This document shows positions 17,472-25,723 of a stretch of 64,000 nucleotides of DNA, in pieces. Positions within the stretch are counted from its first letter, which is position 1; every line of letters begins with the position of its first letter. The position numbers and the translations under genes are program-made. The notes under the pieces are model-generated. The model was given only the letters and a program-made list of their open reading frames with translations, had not been told where the DNA came from and did no database searches. The stretch is from Hyphomicrobiaceae bacterium (GTDB lineage Bacteria; Pseudomonadota; Alphaproteobacteria; Rhizobiales; Hyphomicrobiaceae): positions 1 to 64,000 of the forward strand of contig WBUN01000018.1 of assembly GCA_008933705.1 (NCBI GenBank), written 5' to 3'.

Positions 17472-17999
17472 TCACACCTTCTGGGGCTGGGCGACGGCCC
17501 GGCGGCACCAGGCAATCACCGCATCGAAGTGCGGGGTCAGATCCGTGGCAAGACCACCGTGAAATCTTGACCAGGCTTCGAGATATGGCGGCCTCACCGC
17601 CGAGAGGACGGGCTTGCCGATGCCCAGAGCGTAAGCAAACGTGCTGCGCAGCCCGTTGCCTTCCGCCTCCGCTCTGCCGAACTTGTTGAGAATGAGCAGA
17701 TCGAATTCAGCCTTGATTGTCGTGTCGAGCGTGGCCGCCATCTCGGAGAGGCCGCGCGCGTCCAGGCGGCATCCCTTCGCCGATGGTCCCAGATCCTGCG
17801 ATATTCCGATGCGCTCGCCGGTCGCCAGGGCGATCAGGCTCATTGTCGAGCAGCGCGCGCTGCCGGTGTTCTCCTGGAGCGTGCCCTGCAGACGCACGCC
17901 TTCTGCCCGAAGCGCATTTGCGACCTTGAGCATCAGCTCATTGATCGGAAAATCGATGTCGTAGACGACCGCCGCGAGCAACCCTGATTCCTTTCTCAT
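17472..17999 (-). CDS. DUF2478-family nucleotide-binding-like protein
   Basis: 175 residues from ATG 17999. The start LLAAVVYDIDFPINELMLKV and the segment DLLILNKFGRAEAEGNGLRSTF match DUF2478 proteins, which resemble P-loop NTPases and are often found with molybdenum or molybdopterin genes. Here it is divergent from the molybdoenzyme operon (thioesterase-padB-padCD), with an FNR-type box in between. A helper role for molybdenum cofactor supply is inferred only from this. Confidence 0.65.
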   Translation of the reverse strand: MRKESGLLAAVVYDIDFPINELMLKVANALRAEGVRLQGTLQENTGSARCSTMSLIALATGERIGISQDLGPSAKGCRLDARGLSEMAATLDTTIKAEFDLLILNKFGRAEAEGNGLRSTFAYALGIGKPVLSAVRPPYLEAWSRFHGGLATDLTPHFDAVIAWCRRAVAQPQKV

Positions 18000-18147
18000 T
18001 TGGCAACTCGTGCCCGTATTGGTCGTTGGCTCTTCGCTCGGCACTCCCCGCCCCTGGGGGCAGTCAGGACCGAGGTGCGCCGGAGGCCCGCTCAGCGCCG
18101 CGACCGTCCCCAGGTTTCAGCACTAGGCGGCACTGATTGGCAGCGAC

Positions 18148-18161
18148 TTGACTCTGATCAA
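18148..18161. promoter_or_regulatory. FNR/DNR-type box TTGACTCTGATCAA before the pad operon
   Basis: TTGA-N6-TCAA core, extended on both sides to a 7-bp-arm repeat (GACTTGA and TCAAGTC, 18145-18164). TAATCT at 18184-18189 starts 23 bp downstream as a -10, and the thioesterase start follows at 18224, fitting class II activation of the phenylacetate operon. Confidence 0.7.
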
Positions 18162-18223
18162 GTCGGATCGTTGGCCTACCAAATAATCTCTCTGCAATCA
18201 AATCAAGCAGCCGGGAGAGCGCC

Positions 18224-18641
18224 AATGAAGGAGTCCCTGCGGCCGGGCATTTCGAAGACCAAGCGCGTGGTGATCGACGCTGACCGAACCATCGCGTTCA
18301 TGGGTGAGGAAGGCCGGGTGTACGCTACGCCAAGCCTGGTCCGCGATATCGAGCACACCTGCCGCGACCTGCTGCTCGAGCATGCCGATGCCGGCGAGGA
18401 TTCGGTCGGCACAGGCATCTCGATCAGTCACACGGCACCGACGTTGCCCGGTATGGCGGTGGACATCACTGCGACTGTAACGGCAGTCGATGGACGCAAA
18501 GTCACCTTCGATATTTCTGCCAAGGACGAGATGGAGCCGATCGGCTCCGGCCGGCACACGCGCTTCATGGTCGAAGTCGCGAAGACGCAAGAACGTCTGA
18601 AGGCCAAGTCGGCGAAGCGTTCCGCTGCCCAGAACAAATGA
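18224..18641 (+). CDS. Fluoroacetyl-CoA-thioesterase-like hot-dog thioesterase
   Basis: 138 residues from ATG 18224 with GGGAGAG upstream. Thr35 (YATPSLV), Glu43 (DIEHT) and His69 (ISHTAPT) reproduce the residue spacing (8 and 26) of the FlK catalytic triad Thr42/Glu50/His76; SVGTGISISHTAP and GRHTRFMVE are further family blocks. First gene of the pad operon, 12 bases before padB. Phenylacetyl-CoA oxidation to phenylglyoxylate must release CoA, so this enzyme could hydrolyse phenylglyoxylyl-CoA or clear dead-end thioesters. That role is inference from position. Confidence 0.75.
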
Positions 18642-18653
18642 AGTGATCACTGC

Positions 18654-21389
18654 ATGCGTGCCGACGATCCAGGCCGCGACCGCACCGTCTCCACGTACTG
18701 TTACCAGTGCGTGGCAGGACCTGATCTGCTGAAAGTCCGTGTCCAAGACGGCGTCGCTACCGAGGTTGCCCCGAACTCCGATGCTGCGGAGGTGCACCCC
18801 GCAGGGGGCAAGGCCTGCGTGAAGGCGTTCGGGCTGGTGCAGAAGCTCTACAATCCTCATCGCGTCCTCCACCCGATGAAGCGGACGAACCCGAGGAAGG
18901 GGCGCGGGGAAGATCCCGGCTTTACGAGGATCTCATGGGATGAGGCTTTGGCCCTGGTCGCCGAAAAGCTCAACGCGGCTCGGGAGCGCGGCGTTCTCGA
19001 TCAATCCGGATATCCACGGCTGGCGGCAAGCTTCGGCGGCGGCGGCACGCCCACAGCTTACATGGGAACGCTGCCGGCATTCCTCGCAGCCTGGGGACCT
19101 GTCGACATGAGCTTCGGCAGCGGGCAGGGCGTCAAATGCTATCACTCGGAGCATCTCTACGGTGAGCTTTGGCATCGCGCCTTCACAGTCTCACCCGATA
19201 CCCCGCTGTGCGAATATCTCGTCTCCTTCGGTGCCAACGTGGAAGCCTCCGGCGGCGTTTGCGGGGTCAGGCGCCACGCGGACGCGCGCAAGCGCGGCAT
19301 GAAACGGGTTCAGGTCGAGCCGCATCTCTCCGTCACCGGCGCGTGCTCGGCGGAATGGATTCCCATAAAGCCCAAGACCGATGCTGCATTCCTCTTCGCC
19401 ATGATCTACGTGCTGCTGCACGAGCATCCGCGCGACCGGCTGGATCTCCCATTCCTGAAGAGCCGGACCTCGTCGCCGTACCTGGTCGGGCCAGGCGGCT
19501 TCTTTCTTCGCGATCCTCATTCCCACAAGCCCTTGGTCATCGATCTGAGCACCAGCCGTGCCGTGCCGTACGATACCGTCGGTATCGATCCGGCATTGGA
19601 GGGAACGTTCAGCGTCGATGGCGTCGAGATCGGTCGCGACCAGGAGCTGACCGCGGTCAACGCGAGCGTGAGCCCCTCGTTTGCCCACCTCGTCCGCCAT
19701 GTGGAGGCCTATTCACCGGAATGGGCAGCGCCGATCTGTGATGTCGATGCCGAAACCATTCGCCGGATCGCCAACGAGTTCCTCGATCATGCCCGGGTGG
19801 GCGAAACCATCGACATTGAAGGCGTGACCCTGCCTTTGCGCCCCGTCTCGATCTCGCTCGGCAAGACCGTCAACAACGGCTGGGGCGGCTACGAGTGCTG
19901 TTGGGCACGCACGCTGCTCGCGTGTCTCGTCGGTGCGCTCGAGGTGCCGGGCGGGACGCTTGGGACAACCGTGCGCCTCAACCGTCCGGCGGACAACCGC
20001 TGGTCGAGCGTAACGCCCGGGCCGGATGGGTTCATGCACTATCCGATGAACCCGACTGCGAAGGACGAATGGATCTCGCGGCCGCCAGCGCGCAGCGCGC
20101 ATCGTACACTGGTGCCGCTGGTGGCCAACTCGGCGTGGAGCCAGGCGCTCGGGCCCACGCATCTGGCGTGGATGATGCAGAAGGAGGGCTTCGATCACCT
20201 GCCCCCTGCCTCTCCGCCCGACGTCTGGTTCGTCTACCGGACGAACCCGGCCATTTCGTTCTGGGACACGGATGCGGTCGGCGAGGCCATGGCACGCTTT
20301 CCGTTCACGGTTTGCTTCGCCTACACGCGCGACGAGACCAACCACATGGCCGACGTGCTGCTGCCCGATTGCACGGACCTTGAAGGGCTGCAGCTTCTCC
20401 GCATCGGTGGCACCAAATACGTCGAGCAGTTCTGGCAATATCAGGGATTTGCCCTTCGGGACCCCGCGGCTCGCCCGCAAGGAGAGGCCAAGGATTTCAC
20501 CTGGATCGCCACTGAGCTCGCACGACGGACGGGCCTGCTCCAGGCCTACAATGGCGCCATCAATCGCGGGGCCGCCGGCGTGAGCTTGTCGGGGCAGAAC
20601 TACGACTTCTCGCTCGACGTGAACCAGGCCCACGAGGTCGACAAGATCTGGGATGCGGCCTGTCGGGCGGCGAGCGCGGAGCTGACCGATGGTGCCGAGA
20701 GCCAGGGCCTCGACTATTTCCGCGCACATGGGTTTCGCGTGAAGCCCTTCCCGCGGCTGCAATGGTATCTCTTTCCGAAGCTCGTCGATGCCGGGTTGCG
20801 CTTTGAGCAGCCCTACCAGGAGCGTTTGCTTCGGGTCGGCGGCGAGCTTGCGCGACGCCTGCACGAAAACGACATTCACTGGTGGGATCGGCAGCTCGAG
20901 GAGTATGAGCCGCTGCCGCATTGGCGCGACCTGGGTGCGCTCTGGGAAGGCGCCCTCTCACGCCAGTTCGATGTGCGCATCGCCGACTATCCCTTCTGGC
21001 TGATTACGGCGCGCAGCATGCAGTACTCGTGGGGCGGCAACGTCGGCATCCAGTTGATCAAGGAAGTTGCCGACAACGTCGCGGGACACGGCAGCGTCGT
21101 GATGAATGCCGGAGCAGCGGCAAAGCTCGGAATCGCTGACGGAGATCTCGTGGAGGTGCGCTCGCCTCTCAACCGCACGCAGGGCCGCGTCATGCTGTGC
21201 GAGGGCATCCGGCCGGATACGCTGCTGATGATCGGCCAGTTCGACCACTGGGCCACACCCTTTGCCAAGGATCTGGGGGCGCCCAGCATGAACGCGCTGG
21301 TGCCCATGATGCTGGAGCTGACGGATGCGACAGGATCGAGCGCGGATCTCGTCAAGGTGAAAGTCACGCGTCTCGGGAGCACATCATGA
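18654..21389 (+). CDS. padB: Molybdopterin oxidoreductase, phenylacetyl-CoA:acceptor oxidoreductase large subunit (PadB-like)
   Basis: 911 residues, DMSO-reductase superfamily. The N-terminus has YCYQC and, about 35 residues on, GGKACVK, consistent with a [4Fe-4S] site; ISWDEALALVAEKL, YLVSFGANVEASGG and C-terminal DGDLVEVRSPLNRTQGRV are bis-MGD fold segments. No Tat signal is seen, so it probably works at the cytoplasmic side. In Thauera/Aromatoleum PadBCD oxidises phenylacetyl-CoA to phenylglyoxylate. The assignment rests on context: a four-cluster Fe-S subunit, an NrfD-like anchor and phenylacetate-CoA ligase follow, beside benzoyl-CoA genes. Overlaps the next gene by ATGA. Confidence 0.75.
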   Translation: MRADDPGRDRTVSTYCYQCVAGPDLLKVRVQDGVATEVAPNSDAAEVHPAGGKACVKAFGLVQKLYNPHRVLHPMKRTNPRKGRGEDPGFTRISWDEALALVAEKLNAARERGVLDQSGYPRLAASFGGGGTPTAYMGTLPAFLAAWGPVDMSFGSGQGVKCYHSEHLYGELWHRAFTVSPDTPLCEYLVSFGANVEASGGVCGVRRHADARKRGMKRVQVEPHLSVTGACSAEWIPIKPKTDAAFLFAMIYVLLHEHPRDRLDLPFLKSRTSSPYLVGPGGFFLRDPHSHKPLVIDLSTSRAVPYDTVGIDPALEGTFSVDGVEIGRDQELTAVNASVSPSFAHLVRHVEAYSPEWAAPICDVDAETIRRIANEFLDHARVGETIDIEGVTLPLRPVSISLGKTVNNGWGGYECCWARTLLACLVGALEVPGGTLGTTVRLNRPADNRWSSVTPGPDGFMHYPMNPTAKDEWISRPPARSAHRTLVPLVANSAWSQALGPTHLAWMMQKEGFDHLPPASPPDVWFVYRTNPAISFWDTDAVGEAMARFPFTVCFAYTRDETNHMADVLLPDCTDLEGLQLLRIGGTKYVEQFWQYQGFALRDPAARPQGEAKDFTWIATELARRTGLLQAYNGAINRGAAGVSLSGQNYDFSLDVNQAHEVDKIWDAACRAASAELTDGAESQGLDYFRAHGFRVKPFPRLQWYLFPKLVDAGLRFEQPYQERLLRVGGELARRLHENDIHWWDRQLEEYEPLPHWRDLGALWEGALSRQFDVRIADYPFWLITARSMQYSWGGNVGIQLIKEVADNVAGHGSVVMNAGAAAKLGIADGDLVEVRSPLNRTQGRVMLCEGIRPDTLLMIGQFDHWATPFAKDLGAPSMNALVPMMLELTDATGSSADLVKVKVTRLGSTS

Positions 21390-24328
21390 CCCGCTGGGTG
21401 ATGGTCGCAGACCTTGAGCGCTGTGTGGGGTGCCAGACGTGCACGGCCGCCTGTCGGCACGCAAACGCCACCTCCCCCGCCGTGCAATGGCGGAAGGTCC
21501 TCGACATCGAGGTTGGCACTTATCCGCAGGTCAGCCGCACGTTTGTCCCGGTCGGATGCCAGCAATGTGCCGATCCGCCGTGCATGCACGTATGCCCCAC
21601 GGGGGCCACGCGCCAGCGTAGCGACGGCATAGTCACCATCAGCCATGACCTGTGCATTGGCTGCGCCTATTGCGATGTCGCATGTCCCTATCAGGCACGG
21701 TTCAAGATCGATGCGGAACAGTTTGCCTACGGCCGTGCTGCGATGGCGAACGAGGTGCAGCGCTATGACTCCCGACGGCTGGGGATCGCACAGAAGTGCA
21801 CCTTTTGCTCCGATCGCATCGATGATGGCCTCGCGAATGGGCTGACGCCCGGCATCGATTCACAGGCAACGCCAGCCTGCGCCAACGCCTGCATCGCCGG
21901 TGCGCTGCATTTCGGCGACATCGACGACGCCGACAGCAATGTGTCGCGGTTGTTGCGTCAGCACAGCCACTTTCGCATGCATGAGGAGATCGGGACTGAG
22001 CCTGGCTTCTACTACATCGATGGCAAGGGACATGAGCCAGCCCGCGGGGCGGTCAATCCTATGGTCGCTTCCGCGCAGGCCGGCAAGCTGCGCAGCAAAG
22101 GCGTAGAGCCTTGGCATCAGCAGCATTGGGATTGGAAGGCAGCCGGGAACTTCATCTGTGGTGGAGCCGGAACAGGCCTCTTGCTGTCTGTCGCGCTGGC
22201 AAATCTTCACCAGGGCGCCTTTTACCCGCTCGGCTGGCTGGCGCTGGCAATGGTCGCCGTCGGCTTGTTCCTCCTGCTGTTCAAGATCGGCCGGCCGTTG
22301 CGCGCCGCCTACGTGGTGCGTCAGCCCAATCGCTCGTGGATGGCCAGGGAGGCTTGGCTGGCAGGGGCATTCTTCCCTTCTGCCGCGCTTGCGATCTGGC
22401 TCGAGAACGCGACGCTCCTGATCGCTGCAGCCTTTGTCGGGGCCCTGTTCCTGTTCAGCCAAGCCATGATTCTCAAGGCTGCGAAGGGCATTCCTGCCTG
22501 GCGTGTGTCGCGCATCGTGCCACTGATCGTCGTGACCGGTATCGCCGAGGGCGCGGGCCTGTTCCTTACGGCCGCCGCCCTGCTGCCTTCAACCGAGTTG
22601 GTGATCGCTTCGGCTGCTGCGGCAACTGCCATGCTGGCTGCGCTGCGCGGCTGGAGCTGGCGATCCTATGTCACGTCGCTTGAAGTGGAGGGCGCGCCTG
22701 TTCGCAGCCTCGCAGTCCTCAATGCATTCGGTCCCTGGTTTTTCCTGTTCGGCCTGGCCGTCCCGGTCACGCTGATCTTCTTCGGCTCGGTGGGGGGCAA
22801 TTCCGGCTCGCTGCTCTTTGCTGTTGCCGGCGCCTGCGTTTTCGCCGCGGGCGCCGCCATGAAGCTCGTTCTGGTGACGCGGGCCGGCTTCAACCAGGGC
22901 TATGCAGTGCCGGCCCGCGGCTCCATTTCGGGCTCTGCCGTCAAGCCGGGGTGGTCGTTGCCGCGTACGCGTGGAGGCGGACCCATGAGAGTACAGACCG
23001 TTGCCCCAGTCCCGGGAGCGTTCATGCACGATCCTGCAGCAGAGACGATGCCGCGGGCCGAGCTGAAGGCGCTGCAAACAAGCCGTTTGAGGAAGACGTT
23101 GGAAAACGCCTATGCAAACGTGCCGCATTACCGGCGAGCGTTCGATCTGGCGGGGGTGAAGCCAGGCGACTTCAAGGTGCTCGCCGACATTGCGCGCTTT
23201 CCGTTCACGCAGAAGTCGGACCTGCGCAACAACTATCCTTTCGGCATGTTTGCCGTCCCGCAGAGCAAGCTCCTCCGGCTTCATGCCTCGTCCGGCACGA
23301 CCGGCAAGGCGACGGTTGTCGGCTACACGAAGGGAGACATCGACCGCTGGGCCGATCTGATGGCGCGCTCCTTCGCGTGTGCCGGCGCGTTGCCGGGCGA
23401 CATCATTCACAATGCCTACGGCTACGGTCTGTTCACGGGCGGTCTCGGTGCACATTATGGCGCGGAGCGTCTTGGCTGCACGGTGGTCCCTCTGTCTGGC
23501 GGGGGAACCGAGAGGCAGGTGACGCTGCTTGAGGATTTTTCGGCCAATGTGCTGTGCGCAACGCCGTCCTACGCCCTGAACATTGCGGAGGTCGCGGATG
23601 CCATGGGCGTCGATCTGCGGCGATCGCCGTTGCGCCTGGGGATGTTCGGCGCCGAGCCTTGGAGCGAGGCCATGCGCCGCGATCTCGAGAGCAAGCTCGG
23701 CATCAAAGCCATTGACGTCTATGGCCTGTCCGAAATCATGGGACCTGGAGTGGCATGCGAATGTCACGTGGAGCAGGCAGGGCTGCACGGCTGGGAGGAT
23801 CACTTCCTTTTCGAGATCGTCGATCCAGAGACGCTGCAACCGCTGCCCATGGGCGCGACCGGAGAACTGGTCATCACCACGCTGACCAAGGAGGCGCTGC
23901 CCATGATCCGCTACCGTACGCGCGACATCACCCGCCTCAGCGACGAGCCATGCACGTGTGGGCGCACTCACCTGCGCATCATGCGCGTGACCGGGCGCAA
24001 CGACGACATGCTCATTATCCGCGGTGTGAACGTCTATCCCTCGCAGGTGGAGGCAGTCCTCGTCGGGCTGCCGGGCCTCGCACCGCACTACCAGTTGATC
24101 CTGACCCGGGAGGGGGCGCTCGACTCCATGACCGTGGAGGTCGAGCTTGCTCCTGACAATCTGCTTGCGGATGCCGGCCGCGCCCGCAAGGCCGACGAAG
24201 TCGCTCACCACATCAAGTCGTTGATCGGGGTGACCTGCAAGGTTGTGATCAAGTCACCCGGCGAGGTGCCTCGCTCCCAAGGGAAGGCTGTCAGAATCAG
24301 GGATCTGCGGATGCGCGCCATGGCTTAG
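21386..24328 (+). CDS. Continuous frame: Fe-S subunit (PadC-like), membrane anchor (PadD-like) and phenylacetate-CoA ligase
   Basis: 980 codons without a stop from ATG 21386. Residues 1-210: NrfC/DmsB-type protein with four [4Fe-4S] motifs (CVGCQTCTAACRH, CQQCADPPCMHVCP, CIGCAYCDVACP, CTFC...ACANAC). Residues 245-515: about eight transmembrane helices of the NrfD/DmsC type, ending near FNQGYAVPARG. From residue 534 (ATG 22985) a complete phenylacetate-CoA ligase follows. Known PadC and PadD are separate polypeptides, and a ligase joined to the anchor is not something I know of. Either it is a true triple fusion, or a one-base change removed the anchor's stop (the neighbouring frame has a TGA overlapping ATG 22985), or translation restarts inside. 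Confidence 0.75.
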   Translation: MTRWVMVADLERCVGCQTCTAACRHANATSPAVQWRKVLDIEVGTYPQVSRTFVPVGCQQCADPPCMHVCPTGATRQRSDGIVTISHDLCIGCAYCDVACPYQARFKIDAEQFAYGRAAMANEVQRYDSRRLGIAQKCTFCSDRIDDGLANGLTPGIDSQATPACANACIAGALHFGDIDDADSNVSRLLRQHSHFRMHEEIGTEPGFYYIDGKGHEPARGAVNPMVASAQAGKLRSKGVEPWHQQHWDWKAAGNFICGGAGTGLLLSVALANLHQGAFYPLGWLALAMVAVGLFLLLFKIGRPLRAAYVVRQPNRSWMAREAWLAGAFFPSAALAIWLENATLLIAAAFVGALFLFSQAMILKAAKGIPAWRVSRIVPLIVVTGIAEGAGLFLTAAALLPSTELVIASAAAATAMLAALRGWSWRSYVTSLEVEGAPVRSLAVLNAFGPWFFLFGLAVPVTLIFFGSVGGNSGSLLFAVAGACVFAAGAAMKLVLVTRAGFNQGYAVPARGSISGSAVKPGWSLPRTRGGGPMRVQTVAPVPGAFMHDPAAETMPRAELKALQTSRLRKTLENAYANVPHYRRAFDLAGVKPGDFKVLADIARFPFTQKSDLRNNYPFGMFAVPQSKLLRLHASSGTTGKATVVGYTKGDIDRWADLMARSFACAGALPGDIIHNAYGYGLFTGGLGAHYGAERLGCTVVPLSGGGTERQVTLLEDFSANVLCATPSYALNIAEVADAMGVDLRRSPLRLGMFGAEPWSEAMRRDLESKLGIKAIDVYGLSEIMGPGVACECHVEQAGLHGWEDHFLFEIVDPETLQPLPMGATGELVITTLTKEALPMIRYRTRDITRLSDEPCTCGRTHLRIMRVTGRNDDMLIIRGVNVYPSQVEAVLVGLPGLAPHYQLILTREGALDSMTVEVELAPDNLLADAGRARKADEVAHHIKSLIGVTCKVVIKSPGEVPRSQGKAVRIRDLRMRAMA
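22985..24328 (+). CDS. Phenylacetate-CoA ligase (probable internal start within the fused frame)
   Basis: 447 residues, the normal length of PaaK-family ligases. ATG 22985 has GGAGG seven bases upstream, a strong internal ribosome site exactly where the ligase should begin. ATP/AMP motif SSGTTGKATVVGYTKGD, GMFGAEPWSE, DVYGLSEIMGPGVA, and the C-terminal lysine region RSQGKAVRIRDLR are all present. It activates phenylacetate to phenylacetyl-CoA, the substrate of the PadBCD oxidase. It may be made both alone and joined to the membrane anchor. Confidence 0.75.
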   Translation: MRVQTVAPVPGAFMHDPAAETMPRAELKALQTSRLRKTLENAYANVPHYRRAFDLAGVKPGDFKVLADIARFPFTQKSDLRNNYPFGMFAVPQSKLLRLHASSGTTGKATVVGYTKGDIDRWADLMARSFACAGALPGDIIHNAYGYGLFTGGLGAHYGAERLGCTVVPLSGGGTERQVTLLEDFSANVLCATPSYALNIAEVADAMGVDLRRSPLRLGMFGAEPWSEAMRRDLESKLGIKAIDVYGLSEIMGPGVACECHVEQAGLHGWEDHFLFEIVDPETLQPLPMGATGELVITTLTKEALPMIRYRTRDITRLSDEPCTCGRTHLRIMRVTGRNDDMLIIRGVNVYPSQVEAVLVGLPGLAPHYQLILTREGALDSMTVEVELAPDNLLADAGRARKADEVAHHIKSLIGVTCKVVIKSPGEVPRSQGKAVRIRDLRMRAMA

Positions 24329-24330
24329 GC

Positions 24331-24345
24331 GACGCCTAAGGCGTC
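24331..24345. terminator. Hairpin between convergent genes
   Basis: GACGCC-TAA-GGCGTC forms a six-pair stem with a short loop just after the ligase stop and before the convergent ferritin-like stop. It overlaps another palindrome (24325-24339). No T-run follows, so a terminator role is tentative. Confidence 0.3.
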
Positions 24346-24359
24346 CCGGCCGTGGACCA

Positions 24360-24890
24360 TCATCCCTGCGAGCTCGGCGGGTCGGGATCCTCCGACCAGG
24401 ATGGCGAGGGCGGGGGATATTTCGCGAGCAGCCGATGCACGAGGTTGACGTGTTCGGCCTCCTCCTCGACGAATTCCTCCGCCATCCTCTTGATCTGCGG
24501 GTCGCTCGCCGACGCTGCGGCCGCCTGAAAGAAGGCAAGCGCGCGCTGCTCGCCTGCGAGCGCGAGTTCCAGCGCATGCCGCGGCGTCATCATGTAGTGC
24601 GCGGCACCGAGGTCGACCTCTTCCGGGCTTTCACCCCGGCTCCACTTGGCCACCTCGCGTGCGCGCGAGACCACGTCGATATCTCCTGCCAGGCGGCGAA
24701 TTTCGTCGCGGTGAATGGCTTCCGCGCGGGCGAGATCACGGAATATCGCGGCGAGGTCGGGATTGTTGTGCGTCTCCATCTGCGCAGCGAGAACCTCGTA
24801 GCGCTCCACGGCGTCGGCCTCAATCTGAAAGGCAACGGCAAAGAGATCGGCGAGGGAGGAGACTTCGGGCGCACCGGTTGGCTGGCTCAT
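24360..24890 (-). CDS. Ferritin-like diiron protein (rubrerythrin-type helical bundle)
   Basis: 176 residues. Helices with carboxylate/His ligands typical of a ferritin-like diiron site: FQIEADAVERYEVLAAQME, ARAEAIHRDEIRRL, LALAGEQRALAFFQ and EEEAEHVNLVHRLL. There is no rubredoxin domain. Start ATG 24890 overlaps the korB stop (ATGA), so it is made with the oxidoreductase. A role in protecting the O2-sensitive Fe-S enzyme from peroxide or O2, or in iron supply, is inferred from this coupling. Confidence 0.75.
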   Translation of the reverse strand: MSQPTGAPEVSSLADLFAVAFQIEADAVERYEVLAAQMETHNNPDLAAIFRDLARAEAIHRDEIRRLAGDIDVVSRAREVAKWSRGESPEEVDLGAAHYMMTPRHALELALAGEQRALAFFQAAAASASDPQIKRMAEEFVEEEAEHVNLVHRLLAKYPPPSPSWSEDPDPPSSQG

Positions 24891-25723
24891 AGCTCGAACT
24901 CCTTTTCGAGCTCTGACAATTCGACGTGCCGTTGCACGACGGCCGGCTGATAGGGCCTGCGATCGCCGCGATACAGAATTCCGATGTTGAAGCCATCATC
25001 CGTCATGATGCGGCGTGCCGCTTTGGCAGGATCGCTGGTTGCCCCGACGGGTGCCTGGTGCACCTGACTCTTCCAGTCCCTTTCATCGGGGCGGAAGGTC
25101 ACGCAGGGGCTCAGGATCTCCACGAACGAGAAACCCGGATGCCGGATCGCCTCGGCCAGAACGGCCGCAGTCTCGTTCGGCTCGCCGGAGAAGCAGCGAG
25201 CGACGAAGTTCGCACCCGACGCGAGCGCCACGACGAGCGGATGGAATGGCCGCAGGCCGGTCCCGCCCGGCGACAACGCGGTGTCGAACTCGGGCTCGGT
25301 CGTAGGCGACGGCTGACCCTTGGTCATCCCATATATGCGGTTGTCCATGACCACATAGGTCATGTCGACGTTGCGACGGCAGGCATGGAGGAAGTGGTTG
25401 CCGCCGATCGAGTATCCGTCTCCATCCCCGCTTGCCACCACCACCGTCAGATCCGGTCGCGTCACCTTCAGCCCGGCCGCAAGCGCGAGCGAGCGTCCGT
25501 GCACGCCGTGAAAGCCGTAGCAGTTCGTGTAGGCGGGTATGCGCGAGGAGCAGCCTATGCCGGAAACAACGACAATCTGCTCGGGTGGAAGGCCCAGCTC
25601 CGCAAATGCCCGCGTGAAGGACATGAGGACATGGTAGTCGCCGCAGCCGGGGCACCAGATCGGCTTGATGTCCGACTTGTAGTCGGCGGGTTTGCAGGCG
25701 AGCCGTTCATGAGCGGTCGACAT
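24887..25723 (-). CDS. korB: 2-oxoacid:ferredoxin oxidoreductase beta subunit (KorB)
   Basis: 278 residues. WCPGCGDYHVL at the N-terminus, SGIGCSSR, and the thiamine-diphosphate motif GDGDGYSIGGNHF followed by NRIYGMTKGQ define the beta subunit. With KorA it oxidises a 2-oxoacid plus CoA to the acyl-CoA, reducing ferredoxin. In Thauera and Magnetospirillum KorAB (2-oxoglutarate) lies beside the bcr genes and supplies ferredoxin for benzoyl-CoA reductase. Coupled to korA by TAATG. Because the pad operon is adjacent, phenylglyoxylate is an alternative substrate. Confidence 0.85.
   Translation of the reverse strand: MSTAHERLACKPADYKSDIKPIWCPGCGDYHVLMSFTRAFAELGLPPEQIVVVSGIGCSSRIPAYTNCYGFHGVHGRSLALAAGLKVTRPDLTVVVASGDGDGYSIGGNHFLHACRRNVDMTYVVMDNRIYGMTKGQPSPTTEPEFDTALSPGGTGLRPFHPLVVALASGANFVARCFSGEPNETAAVLAEAIRHPGFSFVEILSPCVTFRPDERDWKSQVHQAPVGATSDPAKAARRIMTDDGFNIGILYRGDRRPYQPAVVQRHVELSELEKEFEL

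Noticed and set aside
22589..24211. 540-codon minus-strand frame antisense to the anchor and ligase
   Set aside because: His/Arg/Gln-rich shadow without motifs; the plus strand encodes the ligase.
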